Assembly (NCBI RefSeq): GCF_017599385.1
Contig: NZ_JAGFPK010000001.1
Coordinates: forward strand, 3,541,436-3,605,435
Length of the DNA: 64,000 bases
Origin: Ciceribacter sp. L1K22
GTDB taxonomy: Bacteria; Pseudomonadota; Alphaproteobacteria; Rhizobiales; Rhizobiaceae
Direction: 5' to 3'
In this document: piece after piece, positions 26,187 to 36,870 of the stretch
Layout of the letters: every line of letters begins with the position of its first letter
How positions within the stretch are numbered: the first letter of the stretch is position 1
Notes under the pieces: model-generated
Database searches by the model: none
Told to the model about the DNA's origin: nothing
Seen by the model: only the letters and a program-made list of their open reading frames with translations
Made by a program: the position numbers and the translations under genes

Positions 26187-27638
26187 ATGATCGAGAAACG
26201 TGAATTCTACATCGGTGGCGCTTGGGTGCCCCCGTCAGTTGCGCGCGATCACGCGGTTATCAATCCGACGACCGAGGAACCCTGCGCAGTCATCTCTCTG
26301 GGTGACAAGGCCGACACGGACGCTGCCGTCGCTGCCGCCAAGGCTGCCTTTCCCGGTTGGGCCGCCACACCTCCGAAGGAGCGGGCGCGTCTGGTCGCCG
26401 GTATCCTGGTGCAATACGAACGGCGGCTTCAGGAGTTTGCCGAGGCAATCTCCATGGAAATGGGCGCGCCGATTGATTTTGCGCTCGCCGAACAGGCACC
26501 CTGCCTGCCCTGGCACACCACGAATTTCTTGAAGGCGTTCGAAGAGATCGAATGGGTACGGCCACTCGGCGATCATGCGCCGGGTGCCGCCGTTGCGATG
26601 GAGCCGATCGGCGTCGTTGGCCTGATCACGCCCTGGAACTGGCCGGTCAACCAGATCGCGCTGAAGGCCATTCCGGCGATGCTGGCCGGCTGCACCTGCG
26701 TCCTCAAGCCTTCGGAAGAGGCGCCGCTCAACGCGATGCTCTTTGCGGAGTTCTGTCACGACGCAGGAATTCCGGCTGGCGTCTTCAATCTCGTCAACGG
26801 TGACGGGGCCGGTGTCGGCAGCCAGTTGACCACGCATCCGGATGTCGAGGCGATCTCGTTTACCGGCTCTACGCGCGCCGGTATCGCCATCTCGAAGGCA
26901 GCTGCCGACAGCCTGAAGCGGGTCATGCTCGAACTGGGCGGCAAGGGTGCGAATCTCGTCTTTGCCGATGCCGACGACAAGGCCATCGAGCGTTCAGTGC
27001 GTCGGATGATGGAAAACTCCGGTCAGTCCTGCAACGCGCCCTCGCGCATGCTCGTTGAGCGTAGCATCTATGAAGATGCGGTTGAAAAGGCTGCCGCCGT
27101 GGCGAATTCCATCAAGGTCGGCCCCGCCGGAAGTCCCGGCGATCACATCGGTCCGGTGGTAAACAAGAGCCAGTGGGAGAAAATCCAGGGCTACATCCAC
27201 AAGGGAATCGAAGAAGGTGGCCGCCTCGTCGCCGGCGGACCTGGCCTGCCGGAGGAGTTCAATCGCGGATTTTACGTCAAGCCGACGATCTTCGCCGACG
27301 TGAAGCCTGGCATGACGATCGAAAAGGAAGAAATCTTCGGACCCGTCATGGCGATGATCCCGTTCGACAGCGAGGAAGAAGCCCTGACGATTGCCAATGA
27401 CACGGTCTACGGTCTCACAAATTACGTGCAGACCACCGATGCCGAGAGGGCGAACCGGCTGTCGCTGAAGCTCAAGGCCGGCATGATCGAGATGAACGGG
27501 AAGTCCCGCGGGGCAGGCTCGTTCTTCGGTGGCGTCAAGCAATCCGGCCGCGCCCGCGAGGGTGGCGTTTGGGGTATTGAGGAATTTCTCGAATCCAAGG
27601 CGATTTCCGGCTACGACTTCTCGATCGCGGCGGAGTAG
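26187..27638 (+). CDS. Aldehyde dehydrogenase (NAD(P)-dependent)
   Basis: A 483-residue class I/II type ALDH. ITPWNWPVNQ, FTGSTRAGIAI, the general-base Glu in LELGGKGANLV and the nucleophile Cys282 in NSGQSCNAPSR are all present, as is EEIFGPVMAMIPFD. It oxidises an aldehyde to the acid in the cytoplasm. A clean GAGGAGA ribosome-binding site precedes the ATG. It stands alone, with a strong hairpin terminator 33 bp after the stop. Nothing nearby fixes the substrate. Confidence 0.92.
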   Translation: MIEKREFYIGGAWVPPSVARDHAVINPTTEEPCAVISLGDKADTDAAVAAAKAAFPGWAATPPKERARLVAGILVQYERRLQEFAEAISMEMGAPIDFALAEQAPCLPWHTTNFLKAFEEIEWVRPLGDHAPGAAVAMEPIGVVGLITPWNWPVNQIALKAIPAMLAGCTCVLKPSEEAPLNAMLFAEFCHDAGIPAGVFNLVNGDGAGVGSQLTTHPDVEAISFTGSTRAGIAISKAAADSLKRVMLELGGKGANLVFADADDKAIERSVRRMMENSGQSCNAPSRMLVERSIYEDAVEKAAAVANSIKVGPAGSPGDHIGPVVNKSQWEKIQGYIHKGIEEGGRLVAGGPGLPEEFNRGFYVKPTIFADVKPGMTIEKEEIFGPVMAMIPFDSEEEALTIANDTVYGLTNYVQTTDAERANRLSLKLKAGMIEMNGKSRGAGSFFGGVKQSGRAREGGVWGIEEFLESKAISGYDFSIAAE

Positions 27639-27670
27639 GAAAGGACATTTGTCCTCATCAACGAACTTGG

Positions 27671-27705
27671 AAACCTCTCGGCCGGAAAATCTGGTCGGGA
27701 GGTTT
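27671..27705 (+). terminator. Intrinsic terminator after aldehyde dehydrogenase
   Basis: AAACCTCTCGGCC and GGTCGGGAGGTTT pair over 13 positions (two G-T wobbles) around a nine-base loop, and a T-rich tail (TTTTGTGTTT) follows. Classic rho-independent shape. Confidence 0.82.
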
Positions 27706-27790
27706 TGTGTTTCGGCGGCGAGCTCGAGGTTGCTTATAGCGGTCCGTCAGTGGCGCTGACGTTGTCGCCCCCGAAGTTCAGCGACCCGAT

Positions 27791-27804
27791 TTGACACGGA
27801 TCAA
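27791..27804 (+). promoter_or_regulatory. FNR/FixK-type box upstream of ppsA
   Basis: TTGACACGGATCAA matches the FNR/FixK consensus TTGAT-N4-ATCAA at nine of ten defined positions. It lies 79 bp before the ppsA start codon, a suitable distance for activation. It suggests low-oxygen induction of PEP synthase. The sequence is seen; binding is inferred. Confidence 0.68.
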
Positions 27805-27882
27805 GGATCGGGCGCTCCGCCGCCTTTAGCTTCTCCTCCATTGGTTGCCCCTATCGGCAACATTTCCGCGGAGGTTAGCATC

Positions 27883-30267
27883 ATGACCAGTTCTCCCGTT
27901 GTCTGGTTCGAACAGCTCCGGCGTGCAGACGTCGCCAAGGTGGGCGGAAAGAATTCGTCCCTGGGCGAGATGATCCAGACCCTTGGCCAGAAGGGTGTGG
28001 ATGTACCCGCCGGTTTCGCCACCACGGCGGATGCCTACTGGAACTATGTCGAGGAGAACGGGATTCGCGAAGTGATGGGAGAGCTCGTCGCCGACTGGAT
28101 CGACGGCAGGACCAGTCTTGCCGAAACGGGGGCGGCGGTGCGCAAGCTCTTTCTACGGGGCAGCTGGCCGCAGGCGACAGCCGATGCGATCGTGGCGGCC
28201 TATCGGGAGCTGTCGAAACGGGCCGGCCATGATGAGGTCAGTGTCGCGGTTCGCTCGAGCGCAACGGCCGAGGATTTGCCGGATGCCAGCTTCGCGGGGC
28301 AGCAGGAGACTTTCCTCAATATTGCCGGCGAGAAGGCGCTGCTCGATGCCTGCCGGCGTTGCTACGCGTCCCTCTTCACGGATCGCGCGATTTCCTATCG
28401 CCAGGCCAAGGGCTTCGACCACATGAAAGTGGCGCTGTCGATCGGTGTGCAACAAATGGTCCGCTCGGATATCGGCGGTTCCGGGGTCATGTTCTCGATC
28501 GACACCGAGACCGGGTTCGACAAGGTCGTCCTTATCAACGCCGCCTGGGGTCTTGGGGAAAACGTCGTCCAGGGCGCCGTCGATCCCGATGAATATCAGG
28601 TTTACAAGCCGCTCCTCGAGGATATGTCGCTGAAGCCTATCATCTCAAGGAAGCGCGGCGCGAAGGCGATCAAGATGATCTACGGCAAGGGCGACCAGCC
28701 GACGCGAAATGTTCCGACCTCGAAGGCGGAACGGGCGGCCCTCGTTCTCTCCGATAAGGAGATACTGGTTCTTGCGCGGTGGGCCACGATCATCGAGAAA
28801 CACTATGGCTGCGCAATGGACATGGAGTGGGCCCGCGACGGCGAGACCGGCAGGCTTTACATAGTCCAGGCCCGTCCGGAGACGGTCCAGTCGAACCGGC
28901 AGGATGCCCTCTTCAAGACCTACCATATCAGCGAAAAGGGCAAGATGCTGGTCGATGGCCTGTCGATCGGCGACGCCATCGTGTCGGGTCAGGTCTGCCT
29001 GATCGAGACCGCGAAGGACATAGACCAGTTCGTCGATGGATCGGTCCTCGTCACCTCCACCACCGACCCTGATTGGGTGCCGATCATGAAACGGGCAGCC
29101 GCGATCGTCACCGATCACGGTGGACGGACCTCCCATGCGGCTATCGTCAGCCGGGAACTCGGGCTTCCTGCTGTTGTCGGGACGGGCAATGCGACGGAAA
29201 TCCTTCATACCGGCCAGGAGATCACTGTTTCCTGCGCCGAGGGGGACGAGGGACGGGTCTATGAAGGTGTGGCGGAATTCCGGATCGAGACGTCCAACAT
29301 GGCGGACGTGCCGGCGACTCGGACCAAAGTCATGCTCAATTTGGGCAATCCAGGTGCAGCCTATCGCTGGTGGAAGCTGCCGGCCGATGGCGTCGGTCTG
29401 GCACGCATGGAGTTCGTCATCTCCAATGCCATACGCATCCATCCGATGGCGCTCGTCCATTTCGACCGGCTGAAGGACGAGGTGGCGAAGGAGGAAATCG
29501 CAGCTCTGACTGCGGGCTACGACGACAAGTCGCAATACTTCGTCGACAACCTTGCGGAAGGTTTGGCGCGCATTGCCGCGACGCTCTATCCGAAGCCTGT
29601 GATCGTCCGGATGAGCGACTTCAAGACCAACGAATATGCCGGTCTGATCGGCGGCGCCGACTTCGAGCCGAAGGAGGAGAACCCGATGATCGGCTTCCGC
29701 GGCGCCTCCCGCTATTATTCGCCGAGGTACCGCGAGGGTTTCGCGCTCGAATGCCGGGCGATCCACAAGCTTCGCGTCCAGATGGGGTTCCGCAACGTGG
29801 TGGTGATGATCCCCTTCTGCCGGTCCATCGGCGAGGCTGAAAAGGTGCTCGCGGTGATGGCCGAGAATGACCTGAAGCGGGGACAGGAGGGACTGCAGGT
29901 CTATGTGATGTGCGAGATCCCCTCCAACGTCATCCTGGCCGAGCAGTTCGCCCGCTATTTCGATGGCTTCTCGATCGGGTCGAACGACCTGACGCAACTG
30001 ACGCTCGGCGTGGACCGGGATTCGGGCGAACTCGCCGATCTCTTCGATGAACAGGACGATGCCGTTAAGTGGATGATCGGGAGTGTGATAAAGGAAGCAG
30101 GAAAGGCCGGCGCAAAGATTGGTATCTGCGGTCAAGCGCCGAGCGATCATCCGGAGTTTGCGAAATTCCTCGTTGATTGCGGCATCGACAGCATCTCCGT
30201 CAGCCCCGACAGTTTCGTCGCGGTGAAGCAGAAAGTGGCGGAGGCGGAGAAGACGGCCAAAGGATGA
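27883..30267 (+). CDS. ppsA: Phosphoenolpyruvate synthase
   Basis: A 794-residue protein (E. coli PpsA is about the same length) that converts pyruvate and ATP to PEP, AMP and phosphate for gluconeogenesis. The N-terminal ATP-grasp part begins [24 protein letters not shown]; the phospho-carrier His418 is in [15 protein letters not shown]; the C-terminal barrel ends [19 protein letters not shown] chose ATG 27883, which has GGAGG upstream, over an in-frame start at 27841. A FixK/FNR-type box lies upstream. The next ABC gene may be co-transcribed. Confidence 0.95.
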   Translation: MTSSPVVWFEQLRRADVAKVGGKNSSLGEMIQTLGQKGVDVPAGFATTADAYWNYVEENGIREVMGELVADWIDGRTSLAETGAAVRKLFLRGSWPQATADAIVAAYRELSKRAGHDEVSVAVRSSATAEDLPDASFAGQQETFLNIAGEKALLDACRRCYASLFTDRAISYRQAKGFDHMKVALSIGVQQMVRSDIGGSGVMFSIDTETGFDKVVLINAAWGLGENVVQGAVDPDEYQVYKPLLEDMSLKPIISRKRGAKAIKMIYGKGDQPTRNVPTSKAERAALVLSDKEILVLARWATIIEKHYGCAMDMEWARDGETGRLYIVQARPETVQSNRQDALFKTYHISEKGKMLVDGLSIGDAIVSGQVCLIETAKDIDQFVDGSVLVTSTTDPDWVPIMKRAAAIVTDHGGRTSHAAIVSRELGLPAVVGTGNATEILHTGQEITVSCAEGDEGRVYEGVAEFRIETSNMADVPATRTKVMLNLGNPGAAYRWWKLPADGVGLARMEFVISNAIRIHPMALVHFDRLKDEVAKEEIAALTAGYDDKSQYFVDNLAEGLARIAATLYPKPVIVRMSDFKTNEYAGLIGGADFEPKEENPMIGFRGASRYYSPRYREGFALECRAIHKLRVQMGFRNVVVMIPFCRSIGEAEKVLAVMAENDLKRGQEGLQVYVMCEIPSNVILAEQFARYFDGFSIGSNDLTQLTLGVDRDSGELADLFDEQDDAVKWMIGSVIKEAGKAGAKIGICGQAPSDHPEFAKFLVDCGIDSISVSPDSFVAVKQKVAEAEKTAKG

Positions 30268-30341
30268 GCGGGTCCTCTCCGGGCGGCAGTATTCAAGGCT
30301 GGCAGCCAGCGATCGACGACTATTGGGGAAAGGCAGCGGAC

Positions 30342-31058
30342 ATGACGGATCAGGCATCCGCGGCTCTTGAAGCCCGCCACCTGAAGAAAATCTACCGCAT
30401 GGGCGACGTGTCGGTGACGGCGCTCGATGATGTGGATATCGATCTCTTCCAAGGTGAACTCGTGGTCTTGCTTGGGCCCTCGGGCAGCGGCAAGTCCACC
30501 CTTCTCAACATCCTCGGCGGCCTCGACCAGCCGACGAGCGGTGAGGTCCGCTTTCGGGATCATGATCTCACGCGGGCGAATGACCGGTTTTTGACGAATT
30601 ACCGGCGCGATCATGTCGGCTTCGTTTTCCAATTCTACAATCTCATCCCGAGCCTGACCGCGCGGGAGAACGTGGCGCTCGTCACCGAAATCGCGCGCAA
30701 CCCAATGCGACCGGAAGAGGCTCTGGCGCTTGTTGGTCTGGCCGAACGTCAGAACCACTTTCCGGCCCAACTGTCCGGCGGCGAGCAGCAGCGCGTTGCG
30801 ATCGCGCGGGCGATCGCCAAACGACCGGACCTCCTGCTCTGTGACGAGCCGACCGGCGCGCTCGACAGCAAGACCGGTGTTCTCGTGCTCGACGCGATCC
30901 TGCGTATCAACCGGGAACTGGGGACGACGACCGCTCTCATCACACACAATGCCGGAATCGCGGATGTCGCCGATCGGGTCGTCCTGTTCGCCGACGGGCG
31001 TATTGTCGAGACGCGGGTGAACAAGGTTCGTCGCTCGACCGCCGAACTGACGTGGTGA
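30342..31058 (+). CDS. ABC transporter ATPase (MacB/LolD type)
   Basis: A 238-residue ATPase with Walker [10 protein letters not shown], signature [16 protein letters not shown] and Walker [13 protein letters not shown]. It drives the FtsX-type permease encoded directly downstream. I use ATG 30342, which gives normal family length and has GGAAAGG upstream. An in-frame ATG at 30264 overlaps the ppsA stop and is the alternative. With the permease and the HlyD-like adaptor it forms an export or lipid/lipoprotein-handling tripartite system; the cargo is unknown. Confidence 0.92.
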   Translation: MTDQASAALEARHLKKIYRMGDVSVTALDDVDIDLFQGELVVLLGPSGSGKSTLLNILGGLDQPTSGEVRFRDHDLTRANDRFLTNYRRDHVGFVFQFYNLIPSLTARENVALVTEIARNPMRPEEALALVGLAERQNHFPAQLSGGEQQRVAIARAIAKRPDLLLCDEPTGALDSKTGVLVLDAILRINRELGTTTALITHNAGIADVADRVVLFADGRIVETRVNKVRRSTAELTW

Positions 31059-31064
31059 GGCGCC

Positions 31065-33416
31065 ATGCGAAGCCTGGACAAGAAGCTCCTGCGAGACATC
31101 TGGCGTCTCAAGATGCAGGTGCTGGCGATCGCCCTTGTGATCGCCTCCGGCGCCGCACTTCTCGTCATGGCGTTGACAACGGTGCAGGCTCTTCAGGAAA
31201 CCACGACCGCCTACTATGAGCGGTCGCGCTTCGCCGATGTCTTTGCCGACGCCAAGCGTGTCCCGCAGCAGGTGTTGCGGGACATTGCCGCCATACCGGG
31301 CGTGGCTGTTGCCGAGAGCCGCATCGTCAGGGGCGCCATTCTCGACATCGCGGATTTCAATGAACCGGCGCTCGGGCAGGTGATGTCGCTTCCTTCGCAC
31401 GGACCTCAACTGCAGAACGTCCTCGTCGTTCGGTCCGGACGTCTGCCCGAGCCGGGCAAGATCGATGAGGTGGCCTTAAGCGAATCCTTCGCGGAAGCTC
31501 ACCAACTGGTTCCCGGCGATACGTTCGCGGCGATCCTCGGATCGCAGAAACGGACACTGCACGTTGTCGGCACCGTCCTGAGCCCGGAATTCGTCTATGC
31601 GATAGCGCCGGGCGGCATGATGCCCGACGACGAACGGTTCGGCCTCATGTGGATGGATCGCGGGGTGCTGGAGGCTGCGTTCGACATGAAGCAGGCCTTC
31701 AACAGCGTGACGCTGACACTGCTGCGCGGCGCGGATTCACGCGATGTCGTCGCGAGGCTCAACACGCTGCTTGGCCCCTACGGCGGCAGCGGTGCCTATG
31801 CTCGAGAAGATCAGATTTCCAACTGGTTCCTGCAGAGCGAGATCGAGCAGCAGATCAATATGTCGCGGATCATGCCGACGATTTTCCTCGCCGTGGCGGC
31901 CTTCCTCACGAACATGGTGATGGCCCGGCTGATCCAGACAGAGCGCCGTGAGATTGGGCTTCTCAAGGCCTTCGGCTACAGCAACGGTGCGATTGGCTGG
32001 CACTATGCAAAAATGACACTGACGATCGCCGTGATCGGGGTCGTCATGGGTTGGGCCCTCGGTGCCTGGCTCGGCCACTGGAACACGACCCTCTACGCCA
32101 GTATCTATCGCTTCCCCTTCCTGCTCTATCGTCCCGGTCCGCAAGCCTTCCTGATCGCTGGCGGAGTGAGCCTCGCGGCGGCTCTCCTCGGATCGCTGAC
32201 GATGGTGATGCGGGCCGTGCGGCTGCCGCCGGCGGAAGCGATGCTGCCTCCCAGCCCGCCGGCCTACAGCCGGTCATCGGCCGCTTTCCGGATGCTCGAC
32301 GAGCCGACGCGGATTATTCTGCGGCGCATCACCCGCTGGCCGATGCGGGCCGGACTGACGACCCTGGGTCTGGCAATGTCGATCGCGGTCCTTGTGCTCG
32401 CCCTGCAATGGGCCGACTCGATCACTTATCTCGCCCGTTCCGTCTTCGAGACATCGCAGCGTCAGGATGCGACGATCATCTTCGGCGACATCGAGCATGC
32501 ACGCGTTGAAACCGATGTCCGGCATCTTCCGGCCGTCCTCTCGACCGAGCCGTTCCGGAGTGTGGCGGCGGAGATTTCAAATGGCAACTGCGTCGAGCGT
32601 CAGAGTATCGTCGGCCTTCCCACAAATGCTGCGCTCAGCCCGATTTACGACAACGAGCGCGGCGTCCTGCCGCCTGCCGGCGAAGGGCTGGTCATGTCGA
32701 GTGCGCTGGCGGACCTGCTCGATGTCGGGATTGGCGATCGCGTGAGAATAAGGGTGCTGGAAGGTCGGCGGGCGACGCTCGATCTTCCCGTGATCCAGAC
32801 CTTCGAAACCTTCATCGGCACGCCGGTTTACATGGAAATCAACGCGCTTAACCGCCTGATGGGAGACGGCCATGTCCTCACCGGCGTTCACGTATTGCTC
32901 GATGATGTCCAGCGCCAGGAATTGCTGTCACGACTGAAGGACCTTCCCGGAATAACGGCGATCCTTTTCCGGCAGGCCGCGCTCGACACGTTCTTCAAGA
33001 CCATGGGCGAGACCATTTTCATCTTCATCGGCTTCTTTGTCGTCTTCTCGATCATCCTCTCGTTCGGGGTCAGCTACAATTCGATAAGGATCGCGCTTTC
33101 AGAGCGCTCGCGCGAACTGGCAACCCTTGCGGTGCTCGGCTTCAGCCGGTGGGAGATATCCTACATCCTGTTGGGTGAGATCGGACTGCTCGCCATAGCC
33201 TCGATCCCGCTCGGCGGCGCGATCGGCTATCTGCTGTCCTGGTACATGGCCTCCGCCTTCGAAACGGAACTCTATCGGATACCGCTCGTGATACACCCTT
33301 CGACCTTTGGTCAGGCGGCCCTGATCGGGCTTGCGAGCGTGATCGCCTGTGCGGCGGTGGTTCGGCGAAGACTTGATCGTCTTGATCTCATTGGCGTCTT
33401 GAAAACGAGGGAATGA
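31065..33416 (+). CDS. FtsX-like ABC transporter permease
   Basis: A 783-residue permease containing two FtsX-type halves. An N-terminal membrane helix is followed by a periplasmic domain, three helices near 270-370, a second helix near 410-435 with another periplasmic domain, and three C-terminal helices. [17 protein letters not shown] and [20 protein letters not shown] are the conserved coupling segments of each half. It works with the ATPase six bases upstream and the adaptor four bases downstream, as in DevBCA- or MacAB-like systems. Confidence 0.9.
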   Translation: MRSLDKKLLRDIWRLKMQVLAIALVIASGAALLVMALTTVQALQETTTAYYERSRFADVFADAKRVPQQVLRDIAAIPGVAVAESRIVRGAILDIADFNEPALGQVMSLPSHGPQLQNVLVVRSGRLPEPGKIDEVALSESFAEAHQLVPGDTFAAILGSQKRTLHVVGTVLSPEFVYAIAPGGMMPDDERFGLMWMDRGVLEAAFDMKQAFNSVTLTLLRGADSRDVVARLNTLLGPYGGSGAYAREDQISNWFLQSEIEQQINMSRIMPTIFLAVAAFLTNMVMARLIQTERREIGLLKAFGYSNGAIGWHYAKMTLTIAVIGVVMGWALGAWLGHWNTTLYASIYRFPFLLYRPGPQAFLIAGGVSLAAALLGSLTMVMRAVRLPPAEAMLPPSPPAYSRSSAAFRMLDEPTRIILRRITRWPMRAGLTTLGLAMSIAVLVLALQWADSITYLARSVFETSQRQDATIIFGDIEHARVETDVRHLPAVLSTEPFRSVAAEISNGNCVERQSIVGLPTNAALSPIYDNERGVLPPAGEGLVMSSALADLLDVGIGDRVRIRVLEGRRATLDLPVIQTFETFIGTPVYMEINALNRLMGDGHVLTGVHVLLDDVQRQELLSRLKDLPGITAILFRQAALDTFFKTMGETIFIFIGFFVVFSIILSFGVSYNSIRIALSERSRELATLAVLGFSRWEISYILLGEIGLLAIASIPLGGAIGYLLSWYMASAFETELYRIPLVIHPSTFGQAALIGLASVIACAAVVRRRLDRLDLIGVLKTRE

Positions 33417-33420
33417 TATC

Positions 33421-34635
33421 GTGAACGTGCTCGGCAGACGTATCATCATCTGGGGCGGCCTGTTCGCCATTCTCACCGGCGGCATCGTCTACTCGTTCCG
33501 GCCGCAGCCGGTTGCGGTGGACCTGGCGACGGTTCGCACGGCGCCGCTTCGCGTGGCGATTACCGAAGAGGGCAAGACGCGTGTTAGTGAGGTCTACACT
33601 TTGCACGCCCCTTTGCGCGGTAATCTCGACAGGCTCACGGTCGAGCCGGGCGACGCGGTTTCGGCCAATGAAACCGTTCTCGCCAATATCACCCCGGCCG
33701 TACCGGAATTCCTAGATAGCCGGTCCGAGGCTGCGCAGCGCGCCGCCGTCGAGGCGGCGGTGGCGGCGCGGGCGCTGGCTCTGGCCGAACTTGACGGCGC
33801 GAAAGTCAATCTTGACTTTGCGCGCACCGAACTTGATCGCGCCCAGGCGCAAAGCCGACACGAGGCGATTTCCAAGCGCGCCCTCGACGAGGCCGAGCGG
33901 GCGTTCAAGGTGGCGGAAACGACCCTTGCCACGGCCCGCGCGGCTCTCGATGTCCGGGAATTTGAGCTCGCGAGGGCCCGTTCGCAGCTCCTGCCTCGCG
34001 ATGTCATCGACGAACGTGGCGTTGCTTGTGACTGCGTACGTGTCAAATCCCCTGTGAGCGGTGTCGTCCTCCAGGTGCTCAGGCGAAGTGAAGGCGTGGT
34101 CGAGGCAGGCTCTGCCTTGCTCGAGATCGGAGATCCCCGGAAGCTGGAGGTGGCCGTCGATCTTCTGTCCGAGGAGGCCGTGACCGTGACGCCGGGCCAG
34201 CGCGCGGTCATCCGAGACTGGGGCGGTCCTCAACTGGAGGGTCGGGTCAGGCGCATCGAGCCTTATGGTGAAACAAAGGTGTCCGCGCTCGGGATCGAGG
34301 AGCAGCGCGTCACCGTCGTTCTCGAACTTCTCTCGCCGCCGGACGAGTGGAAGTCACTTGGTCACGGCTTCAGGGTCGACGTGGATCTGATCCAGTTCGA
34401 GGCGGAGGTGCTGCAACTGCCGCTTGGGGCCTTCTTCCGCGATGGAGAGGACTGGGCCGTATTCGTTATCGAGGATGGTCTTGCCAAAGCGCGAAAGGTC
34501 AGGATCGGTCATCGGAATACGTTCGCCGTTGAGATCGCCGACGGCGTCGCGGATGGAGACCAGGTCGTCCTTTACCCAGGAAGCCAGATCAAGGACGGCC
34601 TCTTAGTCGAGCAGCGGGAGACTTCTGGGCGGTAA
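33421..34635 (+). CDS. HlyD family membrane-fusion (periplasmic adaptor) protein
   Basis: A 404-residue protein starting at GTG 33421. One N-terminal membrane helix (IIIWGGLFAILTGGIVYSF) is followed by a lipoyl-like half, a long Ala/Glu/Arg-rich coiled coil (about residues 95-195), the second lipoyl half (VKSPVSGVVLQVL) and beta-barrel domains. It would link the ABC/FtsX pump to an outer-membrane channel or act alone in the periplasm. No TolC-like gene is adjacent. Convergent with the LysR gene, three bases apart. Confidence 0.9.
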   Translation: MNVLGRRIIIWGGLFAILTGGIVYSFRPQPVAVDLATVRTAPLRVAITEEGKTRVSEVYTLHAPLRGNLDRLTVEPGDAVSANETVLANITPAVPEFLDSRSEAAQRAAVEAAVAARALALAELDGAKVNLDFARTELDRAQAQSRHEAISKRALDEAERAFKVAETTLATARAALDVREFELARARSQLLPRDVIDERGVACDCVRVKSPVSGVVLQVLRRSEGVVEAGSALLEIGDPRKLEVAVDLLSEEAVTVTPGQRAVIRDWGGPQLEGRVRRIEPYGETKVSALGIEEQRVTVVLELLSPPDEWKSLGHGFRVDVDLIQFEAEVLQLPLGAFFRDGEDWAVFVIEDGLAKARKVRIGHRNTFAVEIADGVADGDQVVLYPGSQIKDGLLVEQRETSGR

Positions 34636-34638
34636 TCG

Positions 34639-35835
34639 CTAGGTGGCGGTGTCCAACATGCCGGCGGATCGGGTGACGTCGGCGACGAGCTTGAACATCA
34701 GCGTCTGGATCGAGGTCGGACGCCAGTTCCGGCGATAGGTGAGGCCGATCGGTCTCACCAGATGGTCGGTCGGATGATCGATTGTGACGAGCATTCCATT
34801 GTCGCATTCCGGCTGAGACTGGTGCCGCGACAGGCAGCCGAGATGATCGCTTTCGTTAAGTAGTCCACGCATCAGGAGAAGGGACCCGGATTCGATGACC
34901 CGCGATGGCGGCGCCTTGCCGGCAGCCGTGAACAGGGTTTCAAACTGATCCCGCGTTGGTGTTCCCTGGCGCGGCACCACCCAGGGATAACCGATGAGAT
35001 CGTCGAGGCTGACATCCTGCTTGCTGGTCAGCGGATGCCTGGGACCTGCCAACAGAGCCAGACGATCATCGAACAGTGCCTCCTGCACGATGTCACCGAT
35101 GGGAGCCGGATCGCGCAAGGCGCCGATCAGGAAGTCGATCGTCCCGCGTCTCAATCCCCCGAGAAGTTCGTCATAAGGACCATCCAGGAGTTTGACCGGA
35201 TAGGTGGATTTTAACTCGCGAAACTGGGCAAGCGCTCGGGGCAGGATGGTGGAACGGGCGAGCGGCATGGCGCCGATCACGATGCGCCCGGCTTCCCCTC
35301 CGTTGATGCCTGCAAGTTCCGCGTCCGCCTGGTCGAATTCGTAGATAGCCAATCGCGCCGCCTCGATCAGAGCCTGACACAGCCGGGTCGGGAGAATACC
35401 GAATGAGGTGCGCTCGAAGAGACTCCGGACCGCCTCCTGTTCGACTTGGGTCACCGCGCGATGGACAGTGGGTTGTGCAAGTCCTAGCCGGCGGGCGGCG
35501 AGCGTGAAGTTCTCGCTCTCCGCCACCGCGATCACCGCCAGTAGTTGCGAGTAGCTGAGCGTAATCTTCAGGCGCGGAGAAATGTCGGCGAGCACCGGGT
35601 CGAGGAGCGCGAAAGCGCTTGTGACGCGGTGCTGGAGCACCTCGCCCCGATCGGTGAGAAAGAAGCCGTTTGGAGACCGCTCGAAAAGTGGCCCTCCAGC
35701 TTCGCGCTCCAGCTTGTTGATTGCCTGGGTCACCGCCGGTTGCGAGATATGCCAGTGCTCCGACGCGGCCGTCAGCGTCTTGAGTTCCGCCACCGACGCG
35801 AAGAGCCGCAGATGTCTGAGATTGCGCGGGATCAT
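34639..35835 (-). CDS. LysR family regulator with two N-terminal HTH domains
   Basis: A 398-residue protein, about 100 residues longer than usual LysR members. Two complete winged-HTH units are visible: residues about 7-65 (LTAASEHWHISQPAVTQAIN) and about 97-157 (TLAARRLGLAQPTVHRAVTQ). A GbpR-like effector domain follows (GRIVIGAMPLARSTILPRAL). It overlaps the reductase gene upstream by four bases and lies next to the ring-cleavage genes, so it may regulate them in the way GalR regulates gallate genes; this role is inferred. Confidence 0.88.
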   Translation of the reverse strand: MIPRNLRHLRLFASVAELKTLTAASEHWHISQPAVTQAINKLEREAGGPLFERSPNGFFLTDRGEVLQHRVTSAFALLDPVLADISPRLKITLSYSQLLAVIAVAESENFTLAARRLGLAQPTVHRAVTQVEQEAVRSLFERTSFGILPTRLCQALIEAARLAIYEFDQADAELAGINGGEAGRIVIGAMPLARSTILPRALAQFRELKSTYPVKLLDGPYDELLGGLRRGTIDFLIGALRDPAPIGDIVQEALFDDRLALLAGPRHPLTSKQDVSLDDLIGYPWVVPRQGTPTRDQFETLFTAAGKAPPSRVIESGSLLLMRGLLNESDHLGCLSRHQSQPECDNGMLVTIDHPTDHLVRPIGLTYRRNWRPTSIQTLMFKLVADVTRSAGMLDTAT

Positions 35836-36716
35836 AGGCTGTCCAGCACCCTATCGGCACGCAAGGCCAAGTCATCCGGGCCGGGGTCAAGGTGCAGGGC
35901 TGCGAGGCGTCTTTGCCAGCCAACCGTGGCGCGGCTTATCGCGTCCGGCAGGCCGAATGCTGAGAGTGTTGCGCAGACTTCCTCCATCTCGGCGGCGCGG
36001 CGGGCTCCGTGGACCATCATGCGCTCCAGATTGTAGGTCGCCCGACGGCGCCAGTCGATGCCGGGATCGGATGCCTGCAGAGATGCGAGGACGGCATCTT
36101 CGACGCCCGCCCGACGGGCCGCGAGCAGACATTCCGTTGTTAAAGCCTCGAACCCCTTGATCATCACCGATCGCAGCATCTTAATGCTGGAGGCATCTCC
36201 TACCCTCGCACCGGCAATCTCCGGGCACATGCCGAGTCGGACCAGGAACTTCATTGCCGCTTCGGCATGCGGGCCGGACAGCAGCACCGGAACCTCGTGG
36301 CGTTTCGGATAGACGGGAGCCATGATCGCGACGTCGACATAGCGACCGCCCGCCGCCTCGATGACGGCTGCCGCCTCGATCTTTGTGTGCGGAGAGCATG
36401 AGTTGCCGTCGAGCCAAAGGCAGTCTGCGCTGATGAACGGCGCGCAGTCGCGTGCGGCCTGAAGCGCCTGATCGGCGGTAACGAGCGAAAACACCAGTCC
36501 GGCAGTCCCAACGGCGTCTGCGGGATCGGTGCAGAGTACGACGTTTGCCTCCTTGCCGCGATGTTGCAGTTGGTCGATGTCAATTCCCTGCCGGAGCTTC
36601 ATGTCATAGGCGAAAACGTCACTCGGCGGCCGTGTCCAATGCCCGGCGATCGCATGGGCTGCTTCTCCGAAACCAACAAAACCGATCGCCGGGAAGTCGT
36701 TTTTTCTCGCCGCCAT
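35832..36716 (-). CDS. 6-phosphogluconate-dehydrogenase-like NAD(P)-binding protein (DUF1932 type)
   Basis: A 294-residue beta-hydroxyacid-dehydrogenase-like enzyme. The Rossmann motif is IGFVGFGEAAHAIAGHW, the substrate region is LDGNSCSPHTK, and SSIKMLRSVMIKGFEALTTE is the helix holding the conserved Lys. The C-terminal region matches the DUF1932 pattern. It is divergent from galB and overlaps the LysR gene, so it may reduce or oxidise a hydroxy/keto acid of the ring-cleavage pathway. The substrate is not evident. Confidence 0.8.
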   Translation of the reverse strand: MAARKNDFPAIGFVGFGEAAHAIAGHWTRPPSDVFAYDMKLRQGIDIDQLQHRGKEANVVLCTDPADAVGTAGLVFSLVTADQALQAARDCAPFISADCLWLDGNSCSPHTKIEAAAVIEAAGGRYVDVAIMAPVYPKRHEVPVLLSGPHAEAAMKFLVRLGMCPEIAGARVGDASSIKMLRSVMIKGFEALTTECLLAARRAGVEDAVLASLQASDPGIDWRRRATYNLERMMVHGARRAAEMEEVCATLSAFGLPDAISRATVGWQRRLAALHLDPGPDDLALRADRVLDSL

Positions 36717-36870
36717 GGATGTCTCCTTAACCTTCGTCCGAATGTTGCAAAGACGGCGTCGCGTTTCCAGTCACTATAGCTTCATCTTATGGGCCGTCCC
36801 GGCGTTTCGATTTGCGTCCAGGACATCTCCAGAGCATGGCTTTGGCAACAACAAACGAGGAGGAAAAGCT

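Noticed and set aside
28645..30357. A 570-codon minus-strand ORF
   Set aside because: It is the antisense shadow of ppsA, typical of GC-rich DNA.
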